From Thermoplasmatales archaeon UBA447 (lineage in GTDB: Archaea > Thermoplasmatota > Thermoplasmata > Thermoplasmatales > Thermoplasmataceae), in contig DARE01000070.1 of the NCBI GenBank assembly GCA_002503205.1, forward strand, positions 1-44,050: a stretch of DNA of 44,050 bases, in the 5' to 3' direction. Each line of letters begins with the position of its first letter. Within the stretch, counting starts at the first letter, position 1. This document shows, piece by piece, positions 32,720 to 40,783 of the stretch. Made by a program: the position numbers and the translations under genes. The notes beneath the pieces were generated by a model, which ran no database searches, was not told the DNA's origin, and saw nothing but the letters and a program-made list of their open reading frames with translations.

Positions 32720-33277
32720 ATGGTTTCAAAGAAACAGATTGCGTTCATAAGAAAACTTCAGGAAAGTTCTCCTGATCGTGAAAATGAGGTCCATGCTTTT
32801 CTTAAGTCCATAGGGAGTGACAATTTAGATGACCTTCAACAGAAGGATGCCTCCAGACTTATTGATCGGCTTCTTAGCATTAAAGTAGAAGGTGCTGACA
32901 ATGACAGGGGGCCAACCGGGAAACAGATTTCCTTTCTGGAAAACCTTATGAGAGATGAGCCAAGGCGTATCGTGGCAGAGAAACATATGAAGAACCTTGG
33001 TGTTAAGAGCCTTAACGACCTTTCAATTGATCAGGCATCTGAACTAATTGAAATTCTTAAAGCGCTCAAAGTTGAAAGCTCAAGAGGCGACAGGCTTGTA
33101 TCTGAAAAGCAGAAAAAATTCATTGAAAGCCTTATTGAAAGAACTAAAGGCCAGGCAATAGCTGACGCTTTTCTTTCGAGATCAGGAAAGAGGAGTATAG
33201 AGGATATTACCAGCTCTGAAGCCAGCAGTCTGATAGATATCCTGAAACCAATGGCCGAAGCTGGAAGCCAGAAATGA
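32720..33277 (+). CDS. Protein of three tandem KQxxFIxxL domains
   Basis: The 185-residue protein consists almost entirely of three copies of a module of about 55-60 residues. Each begins with a KQ motif (SKKQIAFIRKL, TGKQISFLENL, SEKQKKFIESL), followed by Arg/Glu-rich sequence, a FLxxxG or MKNLG turn, then (D)DLxxxxASxLID. The repeats start at about residues 3, 67 and 127. Similar single modules occur, from memory, at the ends of bacterial and phage DNA-metabolism proteins; the function is not established. There is no membrane segment or catalytic motif. The charge and helix pattern suit a nucleic-acid or protein-binding scaffold (inference). Confidence 0.7.
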   Translation: MVSKKQIAFIRKLQESSPDRENEVHAFLKSIGSDNLDDLQQKDASRLIDRLLSIKVEGADNDRGPTGKQISFLENLMRDEPRRIVAEKHMKNLGVKSLNDLSIDQASELIEILKALKVESSRGDRLVSEKQKKFIESLIERTKGQAIADAFLSRSGKRSIEDITSSEASSLIDILKPMAEAGSQK

Positions 33278-33519
33278 TGTTTCTTCCTGTCAAAGATCGT
33301 CAGAGTCTGATCCCATATTGTGAACCTCAGTAAACATTTAGCCAATTTTAAGATAAAATGTAATTTAGAAGCTTATAAGAGTGGAGCCGGCAGTGAAATT
33401 CACAGAATTTCTTCACTTTGGAGTAGAATGGATAATTGGTTACACTTAATTTCTGCAGTCATATTGCCTTTGAGCGGATAGATTACCCTAATTAATACTG
33501 AGGAAGTCACTTATTGTAT

Positions 33520-33925
33520 TTAAAAAACCTCAATATCAGCCATTTCACCTGCCAGACTTTCAAACACGAGATCATCATCTATCTTCCCATTCCGGTGTAC
33601 CTGAATGTTCCTTAAGCCCTTCATTTCGTGTATTTTTCTGGCCATGTCATTTTGAAGGAGGCCTGCCTTGACTAGATTCTCTATTATGTCATCTTCGGAA
33701 TAGGGTTTTTCAAGTTTCAGATCGGACGATAGAACCACACAGATGTCGATGATATTCTGAATTATGAATTCCATTCTATTCATAATCTCGTCTTTCAAGA
33801 GGTCCATATTCTTGAACTCTTCAACATCATCCGGGACAGCCTCCTTTACAATGGACAGTGAGTGTTCTATTTCCTTTAATTTGTCTAATATTATGATTTT
33901 TCTTTCTACTGGTATCAGTAGTCAC
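33520..33925 (-). pseudogene. hepT: HepT-type (HEPN) toxin, frameshifted near its start
   Basis: From about 33896 to 33520 the minus strand encodes a full HEPN-domain toxin of the HepT family: IIILDKLKEIEHSLSIVKEA, then DEIMNRMEFIIQNIIDIC and the catalytic R-x4-H motif RNIQVH. This frame has no ATG, GTG or TTG at its beginning. A GTG at 33925, overlapping the mntA stop, starts the expected N-terminus (VTTDTSRKK) but is one base out; removing one A from the AAAAA run (33901-33897) restores a 134-residue toxin. HepT cleaves RNA or acts on the ribosome and is blocked by MntA-catalysed AMPylation. Internal Met 33807 gives only the C-terminal part. Confidence 0.75.
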
Positions 33926-34321
33926 TCATACCGAGATACAGTTTGTAACTGTGCTCAAACAGATTATAGTCCAGTATAGTGCTGTAAGCTATGTCGTTAA
34001 GCTGGCTCAAATCCCAGCAGAAAAGTACCTGACCCTTCAGAACCTCAAGTCTGATGTAAATTGGAATATCCTGAAAAAATGCACATCGAATTTTTCCTCG
34101 AGAGAGCCAAGAATTTTCCTTCGGATACGGAATCTATCATCTTTGCCTGCCTCGAGGTATACACATAAGTCTATGTCCGAGTCTTCTCTCTGATTCCCAG
34201 CGGAGAATGACCCATAGAGTATTACCCAACTCACCTGATCTTCTGAGATTTTAAGAACCCTTGATACAGCTTCCTGGATCAGTGAATTTGTGGCAGCAGG
34301 AAGGTGAGGAATCATGTACAT
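33915..34321 (-). pseudogene. mntA: MntA-type nucleotidyltransferase antitoxin, frameshifted
   Basis: The N-terminal half is a minimal nucleotidyltransferase with ILYGSFSAGNQREDSDIDL, the GSxxxG and SDxD motifs that bind ATP and metal. After FDVHFF the frame shifts at a T6 run (A6 at 34074-34079 on the plus strand). Adding one T restores the normal family C-terminus: LEVLKGQVLFCWD, NDIAYSTILDYNLFE, YKLYLGMSDY, ending at 33915. MntA neutralises HepT by AMPylation. Start 34321 (MYMIPHL) is chosen as closest to the domain; the frame opens at 34420. The gene overlaps hepT by 11 bases, the standard order for this module. Confidence 0.75.
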
Positions 34322-34703
34322 ATGGTCAATAGTTCTATCAAAAGCTTTTGGTACCAGCAGTATGCGAGTCTTACCGGTGATACATGTGATGAAATAGATT
34401 TTATAAGGATTAGCCCCCATTTAACGAAACTCCTTAGACACACCAGTGCAGGAATTTCCCCGAAACCCCGTTTAAGAATTCTACGGCACAGGCAGTTTTC
34501 TTGATTAGATTCTTATTCATGCGATATCTTCTCGGAAATATGATTCAAAAGTGCAAACAATAATGAAATCCAACATAACCTTCACAAAGTTTAGAACAGA
34601 GAAAGATTAAACGTCAAACTAATCGCACTTTCAGAGGCCTGCTAACCTTTTTGCTTCTATTCCAATTTATTGCTGTGACATATTTATTAACAATCCCGAA
34701 GTA

Positions 34704-35855
34704 ATGAATATCATGTCAGTAATCGCTGATGCCAGCTTCACAAGGTTCGGAAAACGTGAGGAGGGGCTGCTGGATTTGGCATGTGAATCTGCTTCTCCCA
34801 TTGTGAATAAATTTGCAGACGACATAGACTTCATAGTTGTCTCAAACTCTTACTCCGGAGAGTACAACGATATTTCCGGAATTAACAACCTTATTTCCAC
34901 AAAACTTTCCCTTGACACTGTACCCTCCATAAGGGTTGATAACACAAGCGGAAGCGGAGGTAGTGCATTAATGGTAGCAGACTCACTCATAAGATCTGGG
35001 AGTGCTAGCAATGTACTTGTTATAGGTGCTGAGAAAATGACAGGATACCCCACTAAAAGGTCTACCAGAATTATAGCGTCCCTTCTCCAGCCGGAAGAAA
35101 GGAATGCAGGCCTTTCGCTTCCATCACTTGGCGCATTCATGGCAAGGTCCTATCTCAGCGAATTTCATGCCCCAAGAGAGGCCATTGCGAAAATTGCGGT
35201 GAAGAATCACCACAATGGGTCTCTTAATCCCTTTGCGCAGTTCCAGTCTGAAGTATCACTGGAAGATGTCATGAATTCCAGGGTAATCGCAGACCCTCTC
35301 AGAATTTACGAATACTGCCCAATAAGTGATGGAGCTGTTTCTTTGCTCATGGTTCCTGAAGAAAGTTTGCATTCTTTCAGTGGAAAAGGCGCCTCAATCA
35401 TTGGAACTGGATATTCATCGGCCACCTCATCGCTATCATTCAGGAAATCCCTCACAACCCTTGATTGCGTTAGAAAGGCATCAGAAACAGCACTGAAAAG
35501 GGGAGGCATCGGCATTAGCGATGTTAGCGTCGCAGAGCTTCACGATATGACCTCAGTTCTTGAAATAATAGAGAGTGAGGATGCTGGATTCTTCAGGAAA
35601 GGCGAAGGATGGAGGGCCGCAATGAATGGAGATACACAGATAGGGGGACAGATACCAATTAATACAAGCGGCGGCCTTAACTCAAAAGGTCACCCCATTG
35701 GAGCAAGTGGAATTGCTCAGGCAGCAGAGATATACCAGCAACTCACTGGAACAGCAGGGAAAAGGCAGGTTGAGGATGCGCACTACGGGTTCTCCCTTAG
35801 CATGGCAGGTTTTGGCAACAGTGCAACGGCCATAGTTTATGAGGGAGTGGCATGA
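34704..35855 (+). CDS. Thiolase-like protein without the nucleophilic Cys
   Basis: The 383-residue protein is homologous along its length to archaeal thiolases and SCP2-type acyl transferases: VDNTSGSGGSALMVA, LHDMTSVLE, GGLNSKGHPIGASG with the usual His, and SMAGFGNSATAIV at the end. The nucleophilic Cys (CxSGG) is Ser82 and the second Cys (CxG) is replaced by Met, so classical thiolase chemistry is doubtful. The next gene is a DUF35 protein with a 4-base overlap, the partner of thiolase and HMG-CoA synthase in archaeal complexes. A TATA-like ACATATTTATT lies about 20 bases before ATG 34704. It may be an acyltransferase variant, a regulatory subunit or a decarboxylating enzyme. Confidence 0.85.
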   Translation: MNIMSVIADASFTRFGKREEGLLDLACESASPIVNKFADDIDFIVVSNSYSGEYNDISGINNLISTKLSLDTVPSIRVDNTSGSGGSALMVADSLIRSGSASNVLVIGAEKMTGYPTKRSTRIIASLLQPEERNAGLSLPSLGAFMARSYLSEFHAPREAIAKIAVKNHHNGSLNPFAQFQSEVSLEDVMNSRVIADPLRIYEYCPISDGAVSLLMVPEESLHSFSGKGASIIGTGYSSATSSLSFRKSLTTLDCVRKASETALKRGGIGISDVSVAELHDMTSVLEIIESEDAGFFRKGEGWRAAMNGDTQIGGQIPINTSGGLNSKGHPIGASGIAQAAEIYQQLTGTAGKRQVEDAHYGFSLSMAGFGNSATAIVYEGVA

Positions 35856-36139
35856 AAATAAGCAGATGCAGGAATTGTGATGCAAAATTCCTTGTCGGGA
35901 GAGTCTTCTGCCCTTCCTGCAAATCAGATGCCATTGAAATGATTGACTTACTGGAAGGGAAAGTAATCGAAATCGTCTCTCTAGTTGCTACTCCGGAACC
36001 ATTTCCGGATAACTACAGTATTGCCATGATTGATGCCAACGGAATAGTATTGTTCGCCAGGACAGATGAATCTTTGAAGAAAGGTGATTCAGTAGGAATT
36101 ACAGAAGATGAATTTGGTCCCATTTGCAATAAAATATGA
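35852..36139 (+). CDS. DUF35 (zinc ribbon plus OB-fold) protein
   Basis: The 95-residue protein starts with a rubredoxin-like zinc ribbon (Cys6, Cys9, Cys20 and Cys23 in CRNC and CPSC) followed by an OB-fold (GKVIEIVSLVATPEPFPDNYSIAMIDANGIVLFARTDESLKKGD). DUF35 proteins in archaea bridge thiolase and HMG-CoA synthase and channel acyl-CoA. Here it is coupled by ATGA to the thiolase-like gene, so the two almost certainly form one complex. Confidence 0.9.
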   Translation: MKISRCRNCDAKFLVGRVFCPSCKSDAIEMIDLLEGKVIEIVSLVATPEPFPDNYSIAMIDANGIVLFARTDESLKKGDSVGITEDEFGPICNKI

Positions 36140-36153
36140 TTTATCTGCATGGA

Positions 36154-37377
36154 TCAGTCGCTGTTTTTCCTGTCTGTAGAAACATCACGATTGATGGTAC
36201 CCTCTGAGGCCATCCTTTCTATTTCTTCTTTACCAAAACCAAGGCTCTCCAGAATTTCATGAGTGTGTTCCCCAAGCATTGGTGGATGCAGCCTTACGTC
36301 TCCAGGTGTCTGAGTCATCCTGAATGGTGTTCCAAGGAGTTTTATATCGCCGTATGGGGCCTGAACCTGCCTGACCATGTCTCGTTCTTTTATCTGCTCT
36401 GAATTAACAGCATCCTCCACCCTATTTATTGGTGATGCCGGGATGCCAGCTTCCAGTAGCTTCCTAAAGATATCTCCTGTTCGAACCAAAGCAAATTCCC
36501 TGTTTATCTCATCCACCAATTCCGATCTGTTCTGAACCCTTTCCGAATTAGACCTGAACCTGGGATCTGATGCCATATCCTCTCTTTCAATCACACTGCA
36601 AAAGGATTGCCAGAGTTTTTCACTTCCCACAGCAACAGCTATGAATCCATCAGATGTCTTGAAGACCTGATAAGGGGCAATGCTGGCATGTGCTGAACCC
36701 AGCAGGCGCGGGTTATTACCTGTAGACAGATAACTCAGAGCCTGATGTGTCAGTATGGAAAAGTTTGCATCAAGCATAGACATGTCTATAAACTGGCCCT
36801 TGCCTGTTTCGTCTCTGTGATGAAGTGCGGCGAGAATTGAAATTGCAGAGAAAAGCCCTGCAGTTATATCTGCTATGGGAACGCCAAACTTTATCGGTGA
36901 TCTCCCTTCCTCACCATTCAGGCTGAGAAGACCGCTGTATGCAAGCACCGTGAGATCATAGCCTGGCCAGTCCCTGTTTTGTCCTGTCTGGCCGTAGCCG
37001 GACAGGCTGCAGTAAATGATTCCTTTATTGATTTGTGACGCACTTTCATAGCCCATGCCAAATTTAGCCATTGTTCCAGGTCTGAAGTTCTCTATAAGAA
37101 TGTCGCTGGCGGATACCAATTTCTTCAAGATTTCCATGCCAGCTTTGGTCTTGAGATTCACAGAAATGCTTCTTTTGTTCCTGTTTGCGCTCAGAAAGTA
37201 TGAGGACATTCCCTCCATGTATGGGGGTGCCCAGTTACGTGTCTGGTCACCGCTCAATGGTTCAAGTTTTATAACGTCTGCCCCAAGGTCACCGAGAGTC
37301 ATTGAGGCCATCGGTCCCGCCATTGCCTGGGTCAGATCAAGAACCTTAATACCATTAAGAGGGCCACTGTTTTGCAT
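36154..37377 (-). CDS. Family III CoA-transferase (CaiB/BaiF)
   Basis: The 407-residue protein has the family signature at the N-terminus (IKVLDLTQAMAGPMASMTLGDLGADVIKLE), RNKRSISVNLKT, the GYDLTVLAYSGL segment with the active-site Asp, and IADITAGLFSAISI. These enzymes move CoA between carboxylic acids, for example in carnitine, oxalate or aromatic acid metabolism. The substrate is undetermined. It is convergent with the thiolase-like/DUF35 pair, with which it may share acyl-CoA metabolism, though it is not in the same transcript. Confidence 0.93.
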   Translation of the reverse strand: MQNSGPLNGIKVLDLTQAMAGPMASMTLGDLGADVIKLEPLSGDQTRNWAPPYMEGMSSYFLSANRNKRSISVNLKTKAGMEILKKLVSASDILIENFRPGTMAKFGMGYESASQINKGIIYCSLSGYGQTGQNRDWPGYDLTVLAYSGLLSLNGEEGRSPIKFGVPIADITAGLFSAISILAALHHRDETGKGQFIDMSMLDANFSILTHQALSYLSTGNNPRLLGSAHASIAPYQVFKTSDGFIAVAVGSEKLWQSFCSVIEREDMASDPRFRSNSERVQNRSELVDEINREFALVRTGDIFRKLLEAGIPASPINRVEDAVNSEQIKERDMVRQVQAPYGDIKLLGTPFRMTQTPGDVRLHPPMLGEHTHEILESLGFGKEEIERMASEGTINRDVSTDRKNSD

Positions 37378-37482
37378 ATTTCAGCAATTGCCTGAACTTT
37401 AATAAGGATCGCACCGGTAATTAAATTCACCCGGCGCATGCAAAAAAAATTAATAAAAAAAGCACCTTATTGGCTGATTTAT

Positions 37483-37728
37483 ATGGTAGAGAGGAAATGC
37501 ACGAACTGTGGAACTGAAATGAGCAATGTAGGTGACATGAATTTTAGAGTGGGGGGCTTTACAGGATTGGGTGGAATGTTTCTCGGAGGATGGAATGATC
37601 TCGCTGAAAAGACACAGACTTTTTCGCTCTACAGGTGCTCACAGTGCGGAAAGGTAGACTTTTATGAACCAGTCCAGGACCAGAACATGGGAATGGGGCA
37701 GAGCGGGAGGAAACATCACCTGTTCTGA
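37483..37728 (+). CDS. Small zinc-ribbon protein
   Basis: About 81 residues from ATG 37483 (MVERKCTNCGTEM) contain two Cys pairs (CTNCG and CSQCGKV) separated by a glycine-rich segment (RVGGFTGLGGMFLGG), then a short basic end. It is a single zinc ribbon of the kind seen in many archaeal orphan proteins. The frame opens at 37438, but the extra 15 residues are encoded by A-rich promoter-like DNA. The function is unknown; an uninterrupted family-like core suggests it is real. Confidence 0.7.
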   Translation: MVERKCTNCGTEMSNVGDMNFRVGGFTGLGGMFLGGWNDLAEKTQTFSLYRCSQCGKVDFYEPVQDQNMGMGQSGRKHHLF

Positions 37729-37774
37729 AGCGGCAGAGTAAAAAATTACACTTTCCCTTTTTCTCAGAAACTTT

Positions 37775-38038
37775 TTAATTCTTCCTTCTTTCCTGAGTGA
37801 TCTGTTTCATCAATTCAATCATTGAAGAAATTATTTCCTCAAACATTTCAGGTTCTGCTTTAATCCTTTCCGGGCCTATATCGCAGTATATGCTGCCATT
37901 GTCTGTGTGGAAGTGCAGTACGTTTCTCCCGTGAAAATAGAAGTGACCCGGCGTTCGTTCCCTTATTCCTTCAATTTGCCGGACTCTATCTAAAAGGCCA
38001 GATACTGGTAGAAGATCCCCTGCCTTAGCATGCTTCAT
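37775..38038 (-). CDS. Small conserved-looking protein (DUF5519-like?)
   Basis: The 87 residues contain GIRERTPGHFYFHGRN followed by VLHFHTDNGSIYCDIG, a pattern reminiscent of the luciferase-like DUF5519 family, where a His-rich strand precedes an Asp. The remainder is a charged C-terminal helix (EEIISSMIELMKQITQE). No enzymatic function is assigned. It is on the same strand as, and downstream of, the M24 peptidase, with a 45-base gap, so it may share its transcript. Confidence 0.6.
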   Translation of the reverse strand: MKHAKAGDLLPVSGLLDRVRQIEGIRERTPGHFYFHGRNVLHFHTDNGSIYCDIGPERIKAEPEMFEEIISSMIELMKQITQERRKN

Positions 38039-38083
38039 GCACCATTAACTCCTCATCAAATATGTTGATTTCTATTGAAAATT

Positions 38084-39214
38084 TCAGGAGACCTCTATCA
38101 GATCCTTTGATGGTTGATTTGTGATGAGCGAGAATCCATCCTCCTTTACGATGAGATCATCTTCAATGCGGACGCCACCGTAACCAGGGATATATATGCC
38201 TGGTTCGTCAGTTATAGCCATACCCTTCCTCAAGGTAAAATCGGATGATCCCAGGGCATGGTGATCATGGACCTCGAGGCCAATTCCATGCCCTATGCCA
38301 TGCATCAGTTTTCCTCTGTATTCAGTGTCGTCTATGACTTCTAATGCCTTTGAGTTTACATCTCTGCCGTTCACGCCATCTCTGATCATATCCATTGCTT
38401 TTTTCTGTGCCTCGTAAACTATGGAATATATCTCCTTCTGCTTTTCTTCGGCTTTTCCGAAAACAACAGTTCTTGTGTTATCTGAACAGTACCTTCGGTA
38501 AACAGCACCGTAGTCCATAAGAACAAAGTCACCCCTCTTAAGCTTTCTAGATTCTGGCAAGTGGTGGGGTATGGATGCATTAGAACCGAAGCATACTATT
38601 GACTCGAATGAAGGACCGTCCGCACCTGCCTTCATCATTTCATAGACTATGTCTGCGGCTAGTTCCTTCTCTGTCATACCTTCCTTGAAATGCTCAATAA
38701 TTGAAGGCAGAGCTTCGCTGCTTATTCTGGCAGCCTCCCTGAGCCGCTTTATTTCATCATCCGTTTTAATCATCCTTGAATTCAGAATGTTTCCTGAAAC
38801 ATCTACAAACTGTGTATCTGGAAGAACAGACCTCAAATCATTGTACATTTCCAGAGTCATTGATGAAAAGTTTATTCCAACTCTTTTTTTATCTTTAAGA
38901 GCCCGGGATATGTTCTCCTTCATCTGTGCCTGGCTTCCTGCAGGTATTACATCATGTGAGGTTTTTCTTGCTGACTGTTCCTCGAGGGTGTAAACGTACA
39001 TCCTGGCCCTTTCGGAGTCGGGAGTGACTATGACAGATGATCCTTCAAAAATCCCCTCATCTGCGCCGGTGGCATAGAAGAATGCTTTATCAATTGCATT
39101 TTCTCCTCCATTGCTGATAAGTATGCTGTCCACGCCATCAAGACCTGCGAACCAGGAACTGTATTTCATGAGGACAATATGCCGGTCACTGTTAAGTACG
39201 TTTCTCTGAATCAC
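38084..39214 (-). CDS. M24 metallopeptidase (Xaa-Pro dipeptidase/aminopeptidase-like)
   Basis: The 376-residue protein has a creatinase-like N-terminal domain and a pita-bread catalytic domain. Metal ligands are visible in MDYGAVYRRYCSDNTRTV (two Asp, about residues 232-245), GIGHGIGLEVHDHH (His), ITDEPGIYIPG (Glu) and GGVRIEDDL (Glu). It removes N-terminal residues next to proline or cleaves Xaa-Pro dipeptides. It overlaps the end of the SppA gene by 4 bases (ATGA), so peptide breakdown after SppA cleavage is a plausible joint role. Confidence 0.92.
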   Translation of the reverse strand: MIQRNVLNSDRHIVLMKYSSWFAGLDGVDSILISNGGENAIDKAFFYATGADEGIFEGSSVIVTPDSERARMYVYTLEEQSARKTSHDVIPAGSQAQMKENISRALKDKKRVGINFSSMTLEMYNDLRSVLPDTQFVDVSGNILNSRMIKTDDEIKRLREAARISSEALPSIIEHFKEGMTEKELAADIVYEMMKAGADGPSFESIVCFGSNASIPHHLPESRKLKRGDFVLMDYGAVYRRYCSDNTRTVVFGKAEEKQKEIYSIVYEAQKKAMDMIRDGVNGRDVNSKALEVIDDTEYRGKLMHGIGHGIGLEVHDHHALGSSDFTLRKGMAITDEPGIYIPGYGGVRIEDDLIVKEDGFSLITNQPSKDLIEVS

Positions 39215-39942
39215 TGTATCTGGGAGAGGAACTCGTATATCATTCCGCCGATGAATCTGGATATGAAACTTCTTCTGGGCTGTATCTGCCTTACATTTCC
39301 CTGGACCTTTTCATTTTCCTTCATGTCATCGAGCATCTCCTGATATCCGCCTATTTTATCTATCAACCTGAGAGAGAGGGCTTTCTTTGATGAGAATACT
39401 TCTCCTGTCGCAATGGTTTCCATTTCCTCTTCTGAAATATTTCTCTGCTGAGCAACCGTTTCCCTGAAAACAGCAAATACATCGTTAAGGGACTCCCTGA
39501 AATTTCTGATCCCTTCTTCCGGTGCCTCCGATGAAAATAGTGACAGCAAATCCTTGTACTTTCCAATTTTATAAACATTCATTTCTATTCCCAGTTTTTC
39601 CAGAAGCCCTGTGATGTTTGGATTAATGCTAATTATGCCTATTGACCCCACCAGAGAAGTGCTCATTGCGTATATTTTCCTGCTGGCAGTTGCAACCCAG
39701 TAAGCCCCTGATGCACCAACTCCAGATATCAGGGAATAAACAGGCTTTTCCCTGTTCAGGGCCTTTACTGATTCAAAAAGTATCTGGCTTGATGTTGCAT
39801 CCCCTCCCCCTGAACTAATTTCTATGGTTACAGCCTTAAATTTATGGCTCGTTCGTACATGCTCAAAAATACTCTGATAGACAGCGGCCGTGGATCTGTT
39901 TATGTTCCCAGCTATTCTGACTCTTGCAATTGCCATTCTCAC
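39211..39942 (-). CDS. sppA: Signal peptide peptidase SppA-like (S49) protease
   Basis: The 243-residue serine protease has the crotonase-like S49 fold. It has EISSGGGDATSSQILFE, the nucleophile region ISGVGASGAYWVA (Ser about 88), SLVGSIGII and the general-base Lys in KIGKYKDLLS. SppA degrades signal peptides left in the membrane. Unlike most SppA proteins it lacks an N-terminal membrane anchor; the C-terminal FIGGMIYEFL is only mildly hydrophobic. It is followed directly by the M24 peptidase. Confidence 0.9.
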   Translation of the reverse strand: MRMAIARVRIAGNINRSTAAVYQSIFEHVRTSHKFKAVTIEISSGGGDATSSQILFESVKALNREKPVYSLISGVGASGAYWVATASRKIYAMSTSLVGSIGIISINPNITGLLEKLGIEMNVYKIGKYKDLLSLFSSEAPEEGIRNFRESLNDVFAVFRETVAQQRNISEEEMETIATGEVFSSKKALSLRLIDKIGGYQEMLDDMKENEKVQGNVRQIQPRRSFISRFIGGMIYEFLSQIQ

Positions 39943-39976
39943 ATATCTGAAAGAGGGAATAAAACATTAACCGAAA

Positions 39977-40648
39977 CTATTCTCCAAGATATGAAGAAAT
40001 ATGATCTAGAATTTTGAGGAACTGCTCTTCGTTAAGCCTTCCGGTATTCACATTTCTTGGGCTGGGGTGATAGGATGAGAATATTTTGATACCGCCTGAG
40101 CTAAATTCCTGGCCATGTGAGAATTTCAACTTTTCCTTCAATATCCCTGACCTTAGAAGGGTAACAATTGCGGCATCATGAGCCATTTTCCCAAGTGTAA
40201 GTACTGCTCTAAGACTGTGCATCATTTTTATCTCCCTTACAAGGTAGCGGGAACAGTTTTCAATTTCATGCCTTTCCGGTTTGTCTCCAGGAGGGACACA
40301 TTTGACTGCTGCGGTTACAAATGTATTTATGTACTTCAAGCCGTCTCCGATTTCAGTGGAAGTCGGTATATTTGCAAAACCTTTCTTATGCAGACATCTG
40401 ACTAGGAACTCAGCGCTCTTATCTCCTGTGAATACACGCCCAGTTCTGTTACCTCCTCTTGCAGCAGGGGCAAGCCCCACTATAAGAAGCTCGCCGTTTA
40501 TATCTCCAAAGCCGGGCACAGGCCTTGCCCAGAATGGTTTGGATCCGGGCTTTTCATATTTAAGGGAAACAGATTTCCTGTACTGGCACAATCTTGGGCA
40601 GAGGCAGCATTCTATGATCTCTGAGCGCAGTTTGTCACTTTCTTTCAA
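39977..40648 (-). CDS. Uracil-DNA glycosylase, family 5 (UDGb)
   Basis: The 223-residue base-excision repair enzyme carries the N-terminal Fe-S cysteines (ECCLCPRLC) and further cysteines (KCVPPG, ENCSRYL). The active-site block is GLAPAARGGNRTGRVFTGD, and YHPSPRNVNTG is the C-terminal motif, all characteristic of family 5 UDGb. These enzymes remove uracil, hypoxanthine and other deaminated bases. The block lacks the polar catalytic Asp of family 4, as expected. It is separate from the SppA gene by 34 bases. Confidence 0.93.
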   Translation of the reverse strand: MKESDKLRSEIIECCLCPRLCQYRKSVSLKYEKPGSKPFWARPVPGFGDINGELLIVGLAPAARGGNRTGRVFTGDKSAEFLVRCLHKKGFANIPTSTEIGDGLKYINTFVTAAVKCVPPGDKPERHEIENCSRYLVREIKMMHSLRAVLTLGKMAHDAAIVTLLRSGILKEKLKFSHGQEFSSGGIKIFSSYHPSPRNVNTGRLNEEQFLKILDHISSYLGE

Positions 40649-40783
40649 ATGAACACCTTTACATTAAATGTGCTGGAAAATAAATGTCACGTAGCCATAA
40701 TGTCAAATTTATTTTCACAATACCTTATATTAAAACAACTTTATTAAACATAATTCCTTTACTGGTAAAATCGGGGCAGATTA

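Noticed and set aside
33372..33448. TATA-like box followed by a 22-codon frame and the palindrome GTGAAATTCAC
   Set aside because: The frame starts too close to the TATA-like sequence to be its transcript and the peptide has no supporting feature; the short palindrome alone is not enough.
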